Shown one piece after another: positions 26,813-35,426 of a stretch of 55,987 nucleotides of DNA. Made by a program: the position numbers and the translations under genes. Numbering within the stretch: position 1 is the first letter of the stretch; every line of letters begins with the position of its first letter. Below the pieces are notes generated by a model. The model saw only the letters and a list, made by a program, of their open reading frames with translations. It did no database searches and was not told the DNA's origin. The DNA is from Listeria rocourtiae FSL F6-920 (lineage in GTDB: Bacteria; Bacillota; Bacilli; Lactobacillales; Listeriaceae). The DNA lies in contig NZ_AODK01000008.1 in the NCBI RefSeq assembly GCF_000525975.1, forward strand, positions 1 through 55,987. Reading direction: 5' to 3'.

Positions 26813-28441
26813 GATATATGCCCACCTGAAGCTATAAGGTGCTCCAAAAAGATGCTTTACTACGCCTTTTACATACGGTTTTTCAAGGACTGCTGTGGCG
26901 TTTTGGTAAAGTGGTGCAATGGCTGCATCCTCATCTAATAGAACTTTTTCTGTTTGAAGCATCGCTTGCCAACGAGCTTCTGGATCCGTTGCGAGCGTTG
27001 TGCTAATATCCGTTGTTAGTTTGTCGTAGGCTGGGCTGGAATAGCTCATGTTGTTATAGTTATTGTCTGTTTGCCAACTTGCAATGTAAGTCATTGGATC
27101 TTTGTATGCAGGTGCCCAACGCGAAAGTTGGACGGTGTAATCTTGTTCCTTATCAAGTGCTAGCCTGTTTTTATAAGGTACCGTTTTAAGATTGATTTTG
27201 AGACCAGAAAGATTTGTTTCCAGTTCGCTTTGGATGAATTCTAATGTTTTCTTAGCAAATTCTTGATCGTCTCCTACTAACTCAAGTGTAATTTCATTTT
27301 TACCGAGTTGTTGTTTCGCTTTGGCAAAATGAGCTTTTGCCTCTGCAACGTTATAAGTCAAGTGGTCGCCACTATCTTCACGGAAGTCTTTTCCTGTTTT
27401 TGGATTTTGAGCAAAACCATTTGGAATTTCTCCGTTAATTGCTGTTGCTCCGTTTGCAATCACTGTATCTGCCAGCGCTTCTTTATTTATGGCTTTTGCG
27501 ATTGCTTTTCGTAACTCGACATTCGCAACATCGGGTTGTTTTTGATTGAATTTTAGCCAGTAGACATAGGAATCGGGTTCTGCGACGAATTCTTTATTAT
27601 CTTTGTACTGGCTCGCATAGTCACCAGTTAATGGTGCACGATCTACTTTCCCAGTGTTGTAAAGGTTGACTGCTGAACCTGGTTCCTTAGCAACTTCGAC
27701 ATCGATACGATCTAGTTTGACATTTTTCTTATCCCAGTAGTTATCGTTTTTGATAAAACTCCAACTTTTGCTTGTTCCTGACCAGTCCGCCATCGTGAAT
27801 GGACCATTGTATAGTAAATGATTGGAATCTTTGGCGAAATCTTTACCTTCCTTTGTCACGTAAGCTTCCTTTTGTGGATAAAAAGGGCCGAATGTAAGTA
27901 GTGAATTGAAATATGGTACAGCTTGCGTTAGCTGGATTTCAATTGTTTTATCATCTAGTGCCTTTACGCCCAGTTCTTTTGGGTCTTTTTTACCATCAAT
28001 AATATCGCTAGCATTGGCAACGACATCTCGATATAAGAAAGAGTACTGGGCGCCTGATTTCGGATTGACGACTTTACGCCAAGCATAGATAAAATCATCG
28101 GCTGTAAGGTCTGAACCATCCGACCATTTGGCTGTATCACGAATTTTGATTGTATATGTTTTTTGATCATTGCTTATTTGTGGCATTGCCTCGGCTGCGG
28201 CTGGTATGATTTGGTCGTTTTTGTCGAGTGTGTATAGGCCTTCAAAAACTTGATTCATCGCGGTGAAGCTAACGCCATCTGTAGCAAGTGATGTATCCAT
28301 GAGCGGAATTTCAGTGGATTCGATAACACGCAGAACTTGTTTGTCCGATGTATCGCTCGCCGTATCCTTTCCTCCACCACATGCTGCTAATACGAGCATG
28401 CTAGTAATTAAAATGAGACCAATAATATAGTTTTTTTTCAT
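26804..28441 (-). CDS. Oligopeptide-binding lipoprotein (OppA-like, SBP family 5)
   Basis: 545-residue ABC substrate-binding protein. Signal peptide and lipobox LVLAACGGG place a lipid-modified Cys at about residue 21. Family 5 motifs are VFEGLYTLDKNDQIIPAAAEAMP, YTIKIRDTAKWSDGSDLTADDFIYAWRKV and RKAIAKAINKEALADTV. It acts outside the membrane, delivering peptides to an Opp-type transporter. No permease or ATPase genes are adjacent, so it is an orphan binding protein that must share a transporter encoded elsewhere. The start contains an A8 run that is in frame here, a useful control for the homopolymer issue. Confidence 0.93.
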   Translation of the reverse strand: MKKNYIIGLILITSMLVLAACGGGKDTASDTSDKQVLRVIESTEIPLMDTSLATDGVSFTAMNQVFEGLYTLDKNDQIIPAAAEAMPQISNDQKTYTIKIRDTAKWSDGSDLTADDFIYAWRKVVNPKSGAQYSFLYRDVVANASDIIDGKKDPKELGVKALDDKTIEIQLTQAVPYFNSLLTFGPFYPQKEAYVTKEGKDFAKDSNHLLYNGPFTMADWSGTSKSWSFIKNDNYWDKKNVKLDRIDVEVAKEPGSAVNLYNTGKVDRAPLTGDYASQYKDNKEFVAEPDSYVYWLKFNQKQPDVANVELRKAIAKAINKEALADTVIANGATAINGEIPNGFAQNPKTGKDFREDSGDHLTYNVAEAKAHFAKAKQQLGKNEITLELVGDDQEFAKKTLEFIQSELETNLSGLKINLKTVPYKNRLALDKEQDYTVQLSRWAPAYKDPMTYIASWQTDNNYNNMSYSSPAYDKLTTDISTTLATDPEARWQAMLQTEKVLLDEDAAIAPLYQNATAVLEKPYVKGVVKHLFGAPYSFRWAYIQK

Positions 28442-28549
28442 GTCTGTAACTCCCCTTTTTTTCTGTGACTGTTTCTATCATACGACATTTTGGTGTAAAA
28501 ATAAATACCTTTTTCTAAATTAATAGAATTATTATATAATGTTTATCGC

Positions 28550-28585
28550 ATTAAAGGAGACAAGTATTAAGTTGTCTCCTTTTTA
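28550..28585 (-). terminator. Terminator downstream of the M20 amidohydrolase
   Basis: Perfect 11-bp arms AAAGGAGACAA (28553-28563) and TTGTCTCCTTT (28572-28582), 8-base loop. The T-tract on the minus strand is short (TTT), while the plus strand has a longer one. Confidence 0.7.
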
Positions 28586-28590
28586 GTATA

Positions 28591-29784
28591 CTAGATTGAT
28601 TTTGATTCTTCGTGTTCTTTCTTGATATCCGTTAGCAATATTTCATTCGTGTAGAGCTCTAAAGCAGTTAATGCAAGGAGTTTTGCACCTTTGATTAGTG
28701 CTTCATCACCAGCAACCGATTTAGCGGCTTCGCGAAATTCTACGGTATGACCAACAAGGTCGCTTGAGCCAATTTTGATATACGGATGAATTGTTGGAAT
28801 AACCTGGCTAATGTTTCCTGCATCTGTAGAACCAATACCTCGACTATCTGTAATAAGTGGTTCATCTAGCTGCTCAGCTATACGGGCGAATAGGCGATTA
28901 AACTGCTTGTTAATTAAGAAATCATCAACACCATTTTGGATATTCGTTACTTTGAAAGTAGTACCCGTTTGAATCGCGGCGCCTTCTGCAACCTGAATCA
29001 CGCGTTTTGTAATTTCATCAAGACGACGACGTTTATCAGCGCGTGTAAAAAAGCGGGCACGAGCATAATCCGGGACAATATTAGGTGCTTGCCCTCCATC
29101 TAGAATAATACCGTGAATGCGCACATCTGAGGTCACATGCTGGCGTAAAGCATTTACACCATTATAAAACTGAATCAAGCCGTCCAATGCATTAATCCCG
29201 TCTTCTGGATTTGCTGCTGAGTGTGCCGGTTTGCCAAAAAACTCGAATTCCAATACATCTACAGCAAGCGACGGGGTTGTCAACGCAGAATCACTGGAAG
29301 GATGAATCATTAGCGCAGCATCAATCCCTTTTAGAAGGTTATGCTTCACAAAACTTCCTTTAGCACTTCCATTTGGCCCACCTTCTTCTGCTGGTGTCCC
29401 GAGTACAACTACCTCCCCACCGATATCCTCAATAACTTCTGCAAGCGCGATTGCAGCGGCCACACTTGTCGTACCGATGATATTGTGCCCACATGCATGG
29501 CCAAGCCCCGGTAAAGCATCATATTCTGCTAAAAAAGCAACCGTCGCACCCTGTTTCGCTGCTTTTTTTCGAGCAAGGAAAGCCGTTTTGTGCCCTGCTA
29601 CATCTAGCTCTACCGTGAAACCAGCTTTTTTAAGAATCGTTGCCAATTTTTCACTTGCATAAAATTCTTCGTTACCGATTTCAGGGTTATCATGAATATC
29701 GTGACTTACACTAATATAGAAGTCTTGGTTCGCATCAATATTTGTTTCAATGACCTCAGACCATCTCAGTTTTGCTTGTACCAT
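28591..29784 (-). CDS. M20D-family amidohydrolase in the met operon
   Basis: 397-residue metallo-amidohydrolase (M20 peptidase, amidohydrolase branch). Metal and active-site motifs are GLGHACGHNIIGT, PAEEGGPNGSAKG, a dimerisation domain from about 180, and GSSDLVGHTVEF near the C-terminus. Relatives remove acyl groups from N-acyl amino acids or split amidobenzoyl-glutamate. It lies 25 bases after metQ under the same SAM riboswitch, so a role in recovering sulfur amino acids from acylated or peptide forms is plausible, but this is inferred from position. Start ATG 29784 has AAGGAGG eight bases upstream. Confidence 0.85.
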   Translation of the reverse strand: MVQAKLRWSEVIETNIDANQDFYISVSHDIHDNPEIGNEEFYASEKLATILKKAGFTVELDVAGHKTAFLARKKAAKQGATVAFLAEYDALPGLGHACGHNIIGTTSVAAAIALAEVIEDIGGEVVVLGTPAEEGGPNGSAKGSFVKHNLLKGIDAALMIHPSSDSALTTPSLAVDVLEFEFFGKPAHSAANPEDGINALDGLIQFYNGVNALRQHVTSDVRIHGIILDGGQAPNIVPDYARARFFTRADKRRRLDEITKRVIQVAEGAAIQTGTTFKVTNIQNGVDDFLINKQFNRLFARIAEQLDEPLITDSRGIGSTDAGNISQVIPTIHPYIKIGSSDLVGHTVEFREAAKSVAGDEALIKGAKLLALTALELYTNEILLTDIKKEHEESKSI

Positions 29785-29808
29785 GTGCAACGCCTCCTTA
29801 TTTCAAAC

Positions 29809-30664
29809 TTATTTTTTAGACCAAGTTTCTTTGTATGTTTCTAACTCATCAAGCGGTATAAATGCTGGAATAGAGCTTCCCTTATATGTTTTTTCAATAA
29901 ATTTTTTCATTTCATCTGAGTGATAAATTTCCACAATTTTTTTTCAAAGCCTCGCGATTTGTATCGTCTTTACGCACAGCGATGATATTAATGTAAGGTT
30001 TCGCTGTATCTGATTCTAGGAAAATTGAATCTTTCAATGGATTAAGTTTCGCCTCAACAGCAACGCCATTATTAATTGTTGCAGCATCCACATCATCTAA
30101 TGCACGCGGAATTTGACCAGCAACCATTGGCTTAATATCCAATTTTTTTGGATTTTCTTTAATTGCTTCTGGTGAACCATTACCGTCAAAATCATCAACC
30201 AATTTAATAAGTCCAGCCTCCTGTAGCAACAGCAACGCACGACCGTAGTTCGTAATATCGTCAGGAACAGCAATAGTTGCGCCATTTTTAATATCCTTAA
30301 TGTCTTTTAATTTATTCGAATACACGCCCATTGGAGCAATCACTGTTGAAGCAAGTGGCTCAAGGTCTAACTTATTTTCTTTAATAAAAGAGTCAAAATA
30401 GGCAATTGTTTGAAATGCATTCGCATCTAAGTCTCCATCGGCAAGCGCGCGGTTTGGTAAGACGTAATCACTAAATTCTTTCAATTCGATAGTAATACCA
30501 TCTTTTGCAGCAATCCGTTTAATTTCAGGCCATGTACGATCCCCAGCGCTGACACCAATCACTAAATTTTTCTCGTCTCCACTTGCCTTCTTATCTCCGC
30601 CACCACAAGCAGTAGCAACAACAGCCAATAAAACCAACGTAAAAGCCAAAACCAATTTCTTCAT
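29809..30664 (-). CDS. metQ: Methionine-binding lipoprotein MetQ, frameshifted
   Basis: NlpA/MetQ family substrate-binding lipoprotein. Lipobox VVATACGGGDKK. Family segments are VIGVSAGDRTWPEIKRIAAKDGI, YFDSFIKENKLDLEPLASTV, DDITNYGRALLLLQEAGLI and PRALDDVDAATINNGVA. The printed frame ends at 29912 after a T8 run (29937-29944). With seven bases it continues EALKKIVEIYHSDEMKKFIE and ends at 29809, 284 residues. The ATG at 30664 has AGGGAG eight bases upstream. Third gene of metN-metI-metQ. Confidence 0.92.
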
Positions 30665-30742
30665 CCAAAAAACTCCCTTATCCATTATTTGTTTGTATTC
30701 TTTCAAATTGTCCCCTTAAACATCTCATGATGGAGCCACCGA

Positions 30743-31393
30743 TTAGCGACGGCGAATTTTACGAGAAACAAAGTTCCCTAAAGACTGAACACTCTGGACA
30801 ATAACAACCAAAATAATAACTGTAACAAGCATCGTAATGTTATCATAACGCTGATATCCATAGGTAATCGCCAAGTTCCCAATTCCACCAGCTCCAACAA
30901 CACCAGCCATTGCAGTAGCGCCTACAAGTCCAATTGTCGCAGTAGTTAGCGTTAGAACCAGTGAGCTAAGTCCCTCTGGTAGCATAAAGCGCCAGATAAT
31001 TTGCCAAGCGTTCGCGCCCATTGCTTGAGCTGCCTCGATAATTCCCTGATCCACCTCTAAAAGCGAGTTTTCAACAAGTCTCGCAATATAAGGCCCAGCA
31101 TAGAAAACAAGTGGAACAATCGCTGCTTTGACGCCAATGCTTGAATCAACGATAAAGCGGGTGACAGGAATCAATGCCACTAGTAGAATGATGAACGGGA
31201 CAGAACGCAAAATATTAATAATCGGATTCAAAATATTAAAGATTAGCGTATTTTGCAAAATATGACCTTTTCGTGTAACAACGAGTAGAACCCCAAGCGG
31301 AATACCAATAAGGCAGGCAAACAAGAGCGACCAAGTAACCATATAGAGCGTTTCAATAAACGCTGTGCTTAATTGTTCAGACGTTACTTCCAT
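30743..31393 (-). CDS. metI: Methionine ABC transporter permease MetI
   Basis: 216-residue permease with five helices and the ABC inner-membrane signature EAAQAMGANAWQIIWRFMLPEGL. It opens MEVTSEQLSTAFIETLYMVTW and has the family segment LNPIINILRSVPFIILLVALIPVTR. It carries D- and L-methionine across the membrane with MetN and MetQ. ATG 31393 has GGAGG nine bases upstream and lies inside the metN 3' end. Confidence 0.93.
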   Translation of the reverse strand: MEVTSEQLSTAFIETLYMVTWSLLFACLIGIPLGVLLVVTRKGHILQNTLIFNILNPIINILRSVPFIILLVALIPVTRFIVDSSIGVKAAIVPLVFYAGPYIARLVENSLLEVDQGIIEAAQAMGANAWQIIWRFMLPEGLSSLVLTLTTATIGLVGATAMAGVVGAGGIGNLAITYGYQRYDNITMLVTVIILVVIVQSVQSLGNFVSRKIRRR

Positions 31394-32409
31394 GTGCTCC
31401 AACCTCCTCTAATTTGACATTTTGTGTTGTTGCATAGGCGAATGCTCTCGCTATCTCCTTAGCCTCACCCGTAACTTCTACAATCATATAACCAAAAACA
31501 ATTGATTGAATTTCAGAAATATTCCCACTTAAAACGCTGACATTGACGTCGAATTGTTTCGCAATATTAGAAAGTAGTGGATTTCCTGATGATTCACCCA
31601 CAAATATAAATTTCCAAACGGTTGCATCATGGTTCTGAATTAGTTTCCAAGCGCTCGCTGGGATGTCGTCATTGATAACTGTTTTGACAAAGTTTTTTGC
31701 AGTTTGAGTTTGGGGATTTGAGAAAATATCAAATACTTTGCCTTCTTCAATAACTTGACCACCTTCCATAACCGCTACTTTATTACAAATTTCACGAATC
31801 ACCGACATTTCATGTGTAATAAGTAGAATTGTAATATTGTATTCTTTATTGATTTTTTGTAGCAGTTCAAGAATCGCGCCTGTTGTTTCTGGATCTAGCG
31901 CACTTGTTGCCTCATCACATAATAATACATCTGGATTTGTCGCAAGCGCTCGTGCAATTCCAATACGCTGTTTTTGCCCACCTGATAATTGATCGGGATA
32001 GTTTGTTGCTTTATCTGCTAAACCAACAAAATGAAGTAACTCCAGTACCCTTTTTTCTCGTTCTTTTCGATTTGTATGAATCAGTGCTAGTGGTATCGCG
32101 ATGTTGTCGAAAACCGTTTTAGAATTCAATAAGTTAAAATGCTGAAAAATCATGCCAATCTTTTTTTCGCTCTGCTCGAAGTTCTTTAGGTTTCAATGTC
32201 GTTAAATCAGTTCCTGCTACAGTTACAGAACCATTTGTGGGGCGTTCAAGCAAATTCACAGTGCGAATCAAAGTACTTTTCCCTGCGCCACTAAAACCGA
32301 CAACGCCAAATATATCGCCTTTTTCAATCGTTAAGCTAACACCATCTAATGCGGTTACTTCTTTGCCTCCACTTTTGAAGGTTTTTGTTACATTTTTGAA
32401 TTCAATCAT
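31377..32409 (-). CDS. metN: Methionine ABC transporter ATPase MetN, frameshifted
   Basis: ATPase of the methionine importer. Walker A GFSGAGKST, Q-loop GMIFQHFNLL, signature LSGGQKQRIGIARAL, Walker B VLLCDEATSALD, and a C-terminal NIL regulatory domain (NPLLSNIAKQFDVNVSVLSGNI) that senses methionine. The two printed frames meet at a T7 run (32161-32167); six bases give RAERKKIGMIFQHF and a normal 343-residue protein. ATG 32409 has GGGAG eight bases upstream. First gene after the SAM riboswitch. Confidence 0.93.
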
Positions 32410-32437
32410 CCTCTTCACTCCCTTTGTTGCCTTACCA

Positions 32438-32645
32438 CAAAAAAATCTCCCCTTAAGTGAATAAGAGGAGATTCTAGTCCAAACATCTATGTACCGAAAA
32501 ATTATACAGTCATATTAATGCAGTCTTTATCGTCTCACCTTATCTACCAAGCAAATGAAATGCTTGTTGGAATTGGCACAGTATCAAAAATGATCTGTTG
32601 CCGAGGTTTCGTAGGGCCAAATCCCTCCACCTCTCTGGATAAAAT
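32438..32645 (-). promoter_or_regulatory. SAM-I (S-box) riboswitch of the metNIQ operon
   Basis: On the minus strand the conserved S-box core is clear: AGAGAGGTGGAGGGA, then GGCCCTACGAAACCTCGGCA, about 32601-32642. A long variable region follows, then an intrinsic terminator (AATCTCC at 32444-32450, GGAGATT at 32467-32473, T7 tail). High SAM should favour the terminator and shut off methionine import. The minor ORF at 32518-32745 on the other strand is a chance frame in this RNA. Confidence 0.93.
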
Positions 32646-32671
32646 GTGTAAGCCGTTATTTATTTTTTATA

Positions 32672-32700
32672 ACTATATCGTTTATTTCGGATACTGTCAA
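32672..32700 (-). promoter_or_regulatory. Promoter of the S-box met operon
   Basis: On the minus strand a perfect TTGACA (32695-32700), 17-base spacer and TATAGT (32672-32677). The start would fall about 20 bases before the aptamer. Confidence 0.85.
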
Positions 32701-32715
32701 CTACTTTTGGAAAAG

Positions 32716-32946
32716 TTATTTATTTTTGCTACGCAATTGTTCTAATTTCAACGCGATTCGTGCTTTATTTTCAGCGGTTGTTTTTGCATCTAGCGTTATT
32801 TGCATGCCATCGATGAAGACAGAACTGCCTTCATGAATATTGATAGGTAATTTTGTTTGTGGGATGGTCCAAATTTGTTGATTCGGTTCAAGAAGAAAAA
32901 TGGCTTTCCCATCCTCGATACGGTCTAAAATTGCTTTTTTACGCAT
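32716..32946 (-). CDS. DUF3006 small protein
   Basis: 76-residue protein (KKAILDRIEDGKAIFLLEPN, then a short beta-rich part, then a helical KARIALKLEQLRSKNK tail) of the DUF3006 type. These are typically encoded next to secreted ComEC-like metallo-beta-lactamase proteins, as here: it starts 7 bases after that gene. Function unknown. No signal peptide. Confidence 0.78.
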   Translation of the reverse strand: MRKKAILDRIEDGKAIFLLEPNQQIWTIPQTKLPINIHEGSSVFIDGMQITLDAKTTAENKARIALKLEQLRSKNK

Positions 32947-32953
32947 GGTTCAC

Positions 32954-34072
32954 CTACTTTACAGTTGCTTTGCCTTGTTCTTTAATTTGACGAACAATGC
33001 CATCGCCTATTCCGTTTATTTTCTTCAGTTCATCAATTGTTCGGTACGGTCTTTCCGCAATAATCTTATCTGCTAACACAGGGCCAATACTTGGAAGGTA
33101 TTGTAACTCTTCTGCAGTCGCTGTGTTAATATTAATGGTTTCAGGTTCTGGAATTGATGCCCCTGGTTCTTCTGCTGTTTGTTTACCATTATCACTCCCT
33201 GGTTGTGGTGTGCCTGATTTTTCTGTTGCCACATGAATTTGTTTGCCATCCGTTTCAATTGTTACGGTTCCCTCAACATCAGTTCCGTATGTCTTGATAT
33301 CACGATCTTTAAGCCATTGGATGACTTCACGATGTGGATGCCCATAGGAATTCCCCTTCTCAGCAGAATAAACCGCGACATCTGGTTTGACCGCATCTAA
33401 AAAATAAGGCTGATTCGATGTAGACGAGCCGTGATGACCTAAATCAAGAATCTGCGCGTTTAAATCAAGACCGCTATCCACCATTTCCCGCTCACGTGAT
33501 TTCTCAGCATCACCGGTAAAAATAGCGGCAATATCTTTGTACGTTAAACGAATTGCAATCGAATCATTGTTTGCGTTATCCGAAAGTTTATCCGGACTCA
33601 AAACTTGAATTCCAAATGGTCCGAATGTAGCTTTTTCACCGCGCCTTGGTTCTTTATACTTAGCATCCGATGCTAACGCAGCATCGATTACGCGCTCATA
33701 AATGGAACTATTAAAAACGAGACCATCCATCCAAATTTCTTTTGGTTTATATTGTTTGATTACTTTATCCGCATTACCGATATGATCTGAGTGCGGGTGC
33801 GTCAATAACAACAAATCAATTTTGGTGATATTCGCTTTTTCAAGATACGTCAAAATACGATTATCGTCATGTCTCCCAGTATCAATCAAAATGGTTGTAC
33901 CATCGTCCGCTTGAATAAGCGTGCTATCCCCTTGTCCTACATCAAAGAAGGTAAATTTCGCGCCTTCTAGTGTGTTTTCTGTAACGCTTGATGTTTGTGT
34001 GCTATTCGAGCATCCAGCAATAAATAGGACTAAAATAATACTCATGATGCTCCATTTTGCTAATTTTTTCAA
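32954..34072 (-). CDS. ComEC-like metallo-beta-lactamase lipoprotein with HhH domain
   Basis: 372 residues. Lipobox LFIAGCSNS anchors it outside the membrane. An MBL fold follows (TFFDVGQGDSTLIQADDGTTILIDTG, metal motif LTHPHSDHIGN, AIFTGDAE, LDLGHHGSST) as in the nuclease-like domain of ComEC. A Pro/Gly linker leads to a ComEA-type helix-hairpin-helix domain (ININTATAEELQYLPSIGPV ... INGIGDGIVRQIK) for DNA binding. It looks like a secreted DNA-acting hydrolase, but activity is not shown. TTG start nine bases after GGGAG. Paired with DUF3006. Confidence 0.88.
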   Translation of the reverse strand: MKKLAKWSIMSIILVLFIAGCSNSTQTSSVTENTLEGAKFTFFDVGQGDSTLIQADDGTTILIDTGRHDDNRILTYLEKANITKIDLLLLTHPHSDHIGNADKVIKQYKPKEIWMDGLVFNSSIYERVIDAALASDAKYKEPRRGEKATFGPFGIQVLSPDKLSDNANNDSIAIRLTYKDIAAIFTGDAEKSREREMVDSGLDLNAQILDLGHHGSSTSNQPYFLDAVKPDVAVYSAEKGNSYGHPHREVIQWLKDRDIKTYGTDVEGTVTIETDGKQIHVATEKSGTPQPGSDNGKQTAEEPGASIPEPETININTATAEELQYLPSIGPVLADKIIAERPYRTIDELKKINGIGDGIVRQIKEQGKATVK

Positions 34073-34167
34073 AATCTCAACTCCCTAATTCACTACATTT
34101 TAGCATAGCAGAATCGTCCCTCTGAGTAAATACTTTGTCGAAAAGTTGGGAGATTAGGAGAGAGAAG

Positions 34168-34353
34168 ATGCGACCAGAAAATGAAAATAAGCAAGAATCT
34201 TTATATGCACCATTTCCTTACATGGCTTTATACAAAGACCCTTACTTTATATTTCCAAGTTTACCTACTTATTTTTTAGTTTTGTTTCAAGCGTTTAGTT
34301 ATTTTACTTTCTCAAAGAATTTAAAAGATACCTCTTCGCTCTTCGGATTGTAA
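34168..34353 (+). CDS. Small plus-strand ORF with strong ribosome-binding site, uncertain
   Basis: ATG 34168 follows AGGAGAGAGAAG and encodes MRPENENKQESLYAPFPYMA and onward, aromatic-rich, 61 residues as printed. The last 55 bases overlap the converging HesB-like gene, which is unusual. If the T6 run at 34272-34277 were one base shorter, the frame would stop at TAG 34277-34279 after 36 residues, just before that gene. Given the +1 pattern elsewhere, the shorter form is credible. Function unknown. Confidence 0.35.
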   Translation: MRPENENKQESLYAPFPYMALYKDPYFIFPSLPTYFLVLFQAFSYFTFSKNLKDTSSLFGL

Positions 34354-34601
34354 TCAATAACCCAGTCATGGTCTTTAAAATACCAATAGTCATGATCCTC
34401 AACATAGAATAAAATATCGCCAATTTGGTGTTGCAATGCCATTTCTGTTGGTTTCTCAGCTACTAATCCGATAGAGAACCCAGGATGTAGGGAACTGTTA
34501 GAGCCACCATATTTTGCGAATAGCCTAATTCCATTACCGTCCGTTGTATTAAACTCATTTCTGAACCAATGTTGTGCTTGATCGCTTACTTCGATTTGCA
34601 T
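34299..34601 (-). CDS. HesB-like (YneR-type) protein
   Basis: 100 residues (MQIEVSDQAQHWFRNEFNTT ... DYNPKSEEVSFKFFEKVK) matching the HesB/IscA-like YneR group, an Fe-S biogenesis-related fold that lacks the three conserved cysteines of true A-type scaffolds; I see no cysteine here. The role is unknown. ATG 34601 has AGGAG eight bases upstream. Located next to the iron-binding Fri/Dps gene, which fits iron-related biology but does not prove it. Confidence 0.78.
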   Translation of the reverse strand: MQIEVSDQAQHWFRNEFNTTDGNGIRLFAKYGGSNSSLHPGFSIGLVAEKPTEMALQHQIGDILFYVEDHDYWYFKDHDWVIDYNPKSEEVSFKFFEKVK

Positions 34602-34727
34602 TGTCATCACTCCTCTTCCCTATTTCGATTACTGCAAGAATAGCAGATATCTACTCATTTCGCATGTTTTTTGCTTACAGTTGATAATTGTATGTACCAC
34701 TTTTTCCGAAAAGTTAAACTTCTTTTT

Positions 34728-34768
34728 TTAAAATAAAGAGCCCACGCTCAGCAGGCTCTTTATTATCG
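34728..34768 (-). terminator. Terminator downstream of fri
   Basis: Arms AATAAAGAGCC (34732-34742) and GGCTCTTTATT (34754-34764), with a T-rich tail on the minus strand. Confidence 0.88.
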
Positions 34769-34774
34769 AATCAT

Positions 34775-35248
34775 TTATTTTTCCAAAGGGCCTTTTCCTA
34801 AGAATGCTTGGAACATCCAAATATGTTTGTCAATCGATGCTTTGAAGCCGATAAGCATGTCTTGTGTTACATCATCGCCTTCTTTTCCTGTTAGTTCAAT
34901 ACCTTGTTGATATTCATCGCGTAACAATTCTAATGTGCTAACAAGGTCTCCCATGAACTGCTCGATTGTTTTTGGTTTTGTGTATGGTGCTTCTTCAACA
35001 CTTGCATTTTCTGAGAACTCTTTTAATGTTGAAAATGGCGCCCCACCAATTGCTAATAAGCGTTCTGCTACTTCATCCATTTGCTCACCAAATTCGCTGT
35101 ACAAGTCATCCATTTTTTCGTGTAGTGTGAAGAAATTATGTCCACGCATGAACCAGTGGATTTGGTGAATTTTCACCGTAAATACGTTTAAGTTAGCCAC
35201 CTGATGGTTTAAAAATTCTTTTGTGTCTACTGAATTAATTGTTTTCAT
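34775..35248 (-). CDS. fri: Dps-family ferritin-like protein (Fri)
   Basis: 157-residue Dps/Fri that stores iron and protects DNA by oxidising Fe(II) with H2O2. The inter-subunit ferroxidase ligands lie in HQIHWFMRGHNFFTLHEKMDDLYSEFGEQMDEVAERLLAIGG (about residues 28-68), with Trp next to the first His as in Listeria Fri. The acidic pore segment and helix end ASIDKHIWMFQAFLGK are normal. Its promoter overlaps a PerR-type box. It is divergent from an Rrf2 regulator. Confidence 0.95.
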   Translation of the reverse strand: MKTINSVDTKEFLNHQVANLNVFTVKIHQIHWFMRGHNFFTLHEKMDDLYSEFGEQMDEVAERLLAIGGAPFSTLKEFSENASVEEAPYTKPKTIEQFMGDLVSTLELLRDEYQQGIELTGKEGDDVTQDMLIGFKASIDKHIWMFQAFLGKGPLEK

Positions 35249-35284
35249 TTATTATTCTCCTCCTTATTTATAATAACTATTATA

Positions 35285-35322
35285 TAATAATAATTATAAA
35301 CTAATTTTCATGATTTGTCCAA
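35285..35322 (-). promoter_or_regulatory. fri promoter with PerR-type box
   Basis: On the minus strand TTGGAC (35317-35322) and TATAAT (35293-35298) are 18 bases apart. A 15-base palindrome at 35285-35299 matches 13 of 14 defined positions of the PerR consensus TTATAATnATTATAA and covers the -10. Confidence 0.75.
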
Positions 35323-35375
35323 TCGTGCTTTACCTCACAATCAAACATACCACAATAACTCCATTCAAAACATAG

Positions 35376-35414
35376 TTGACATCTTCTAACTTTGTAACTA
35401 AAATGGTTACAAAG
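35376..35414 (+). promoter_or_regulatory. Autoregulatory promoter and operator of the Rrf2 gene
   Basis: TTGACA (35376-35381), 17-base spacer and TAAAAT (35399-35404). A perfect inverted repeat, CTTTGTAAC (35390-35398) and GTTACAAAG (35406-35414), brackets the -10 with a 7-base spacer. Confidence 0.8.
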
Positions 35415-35426
35415 GAGTTGGTTGAG

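Noticed and set aside
32518-32745. 75-codon ORF opposite the met leader
   Set aside because: It is the antisense of the SAM riboswitch and has no ribosome-binding site.
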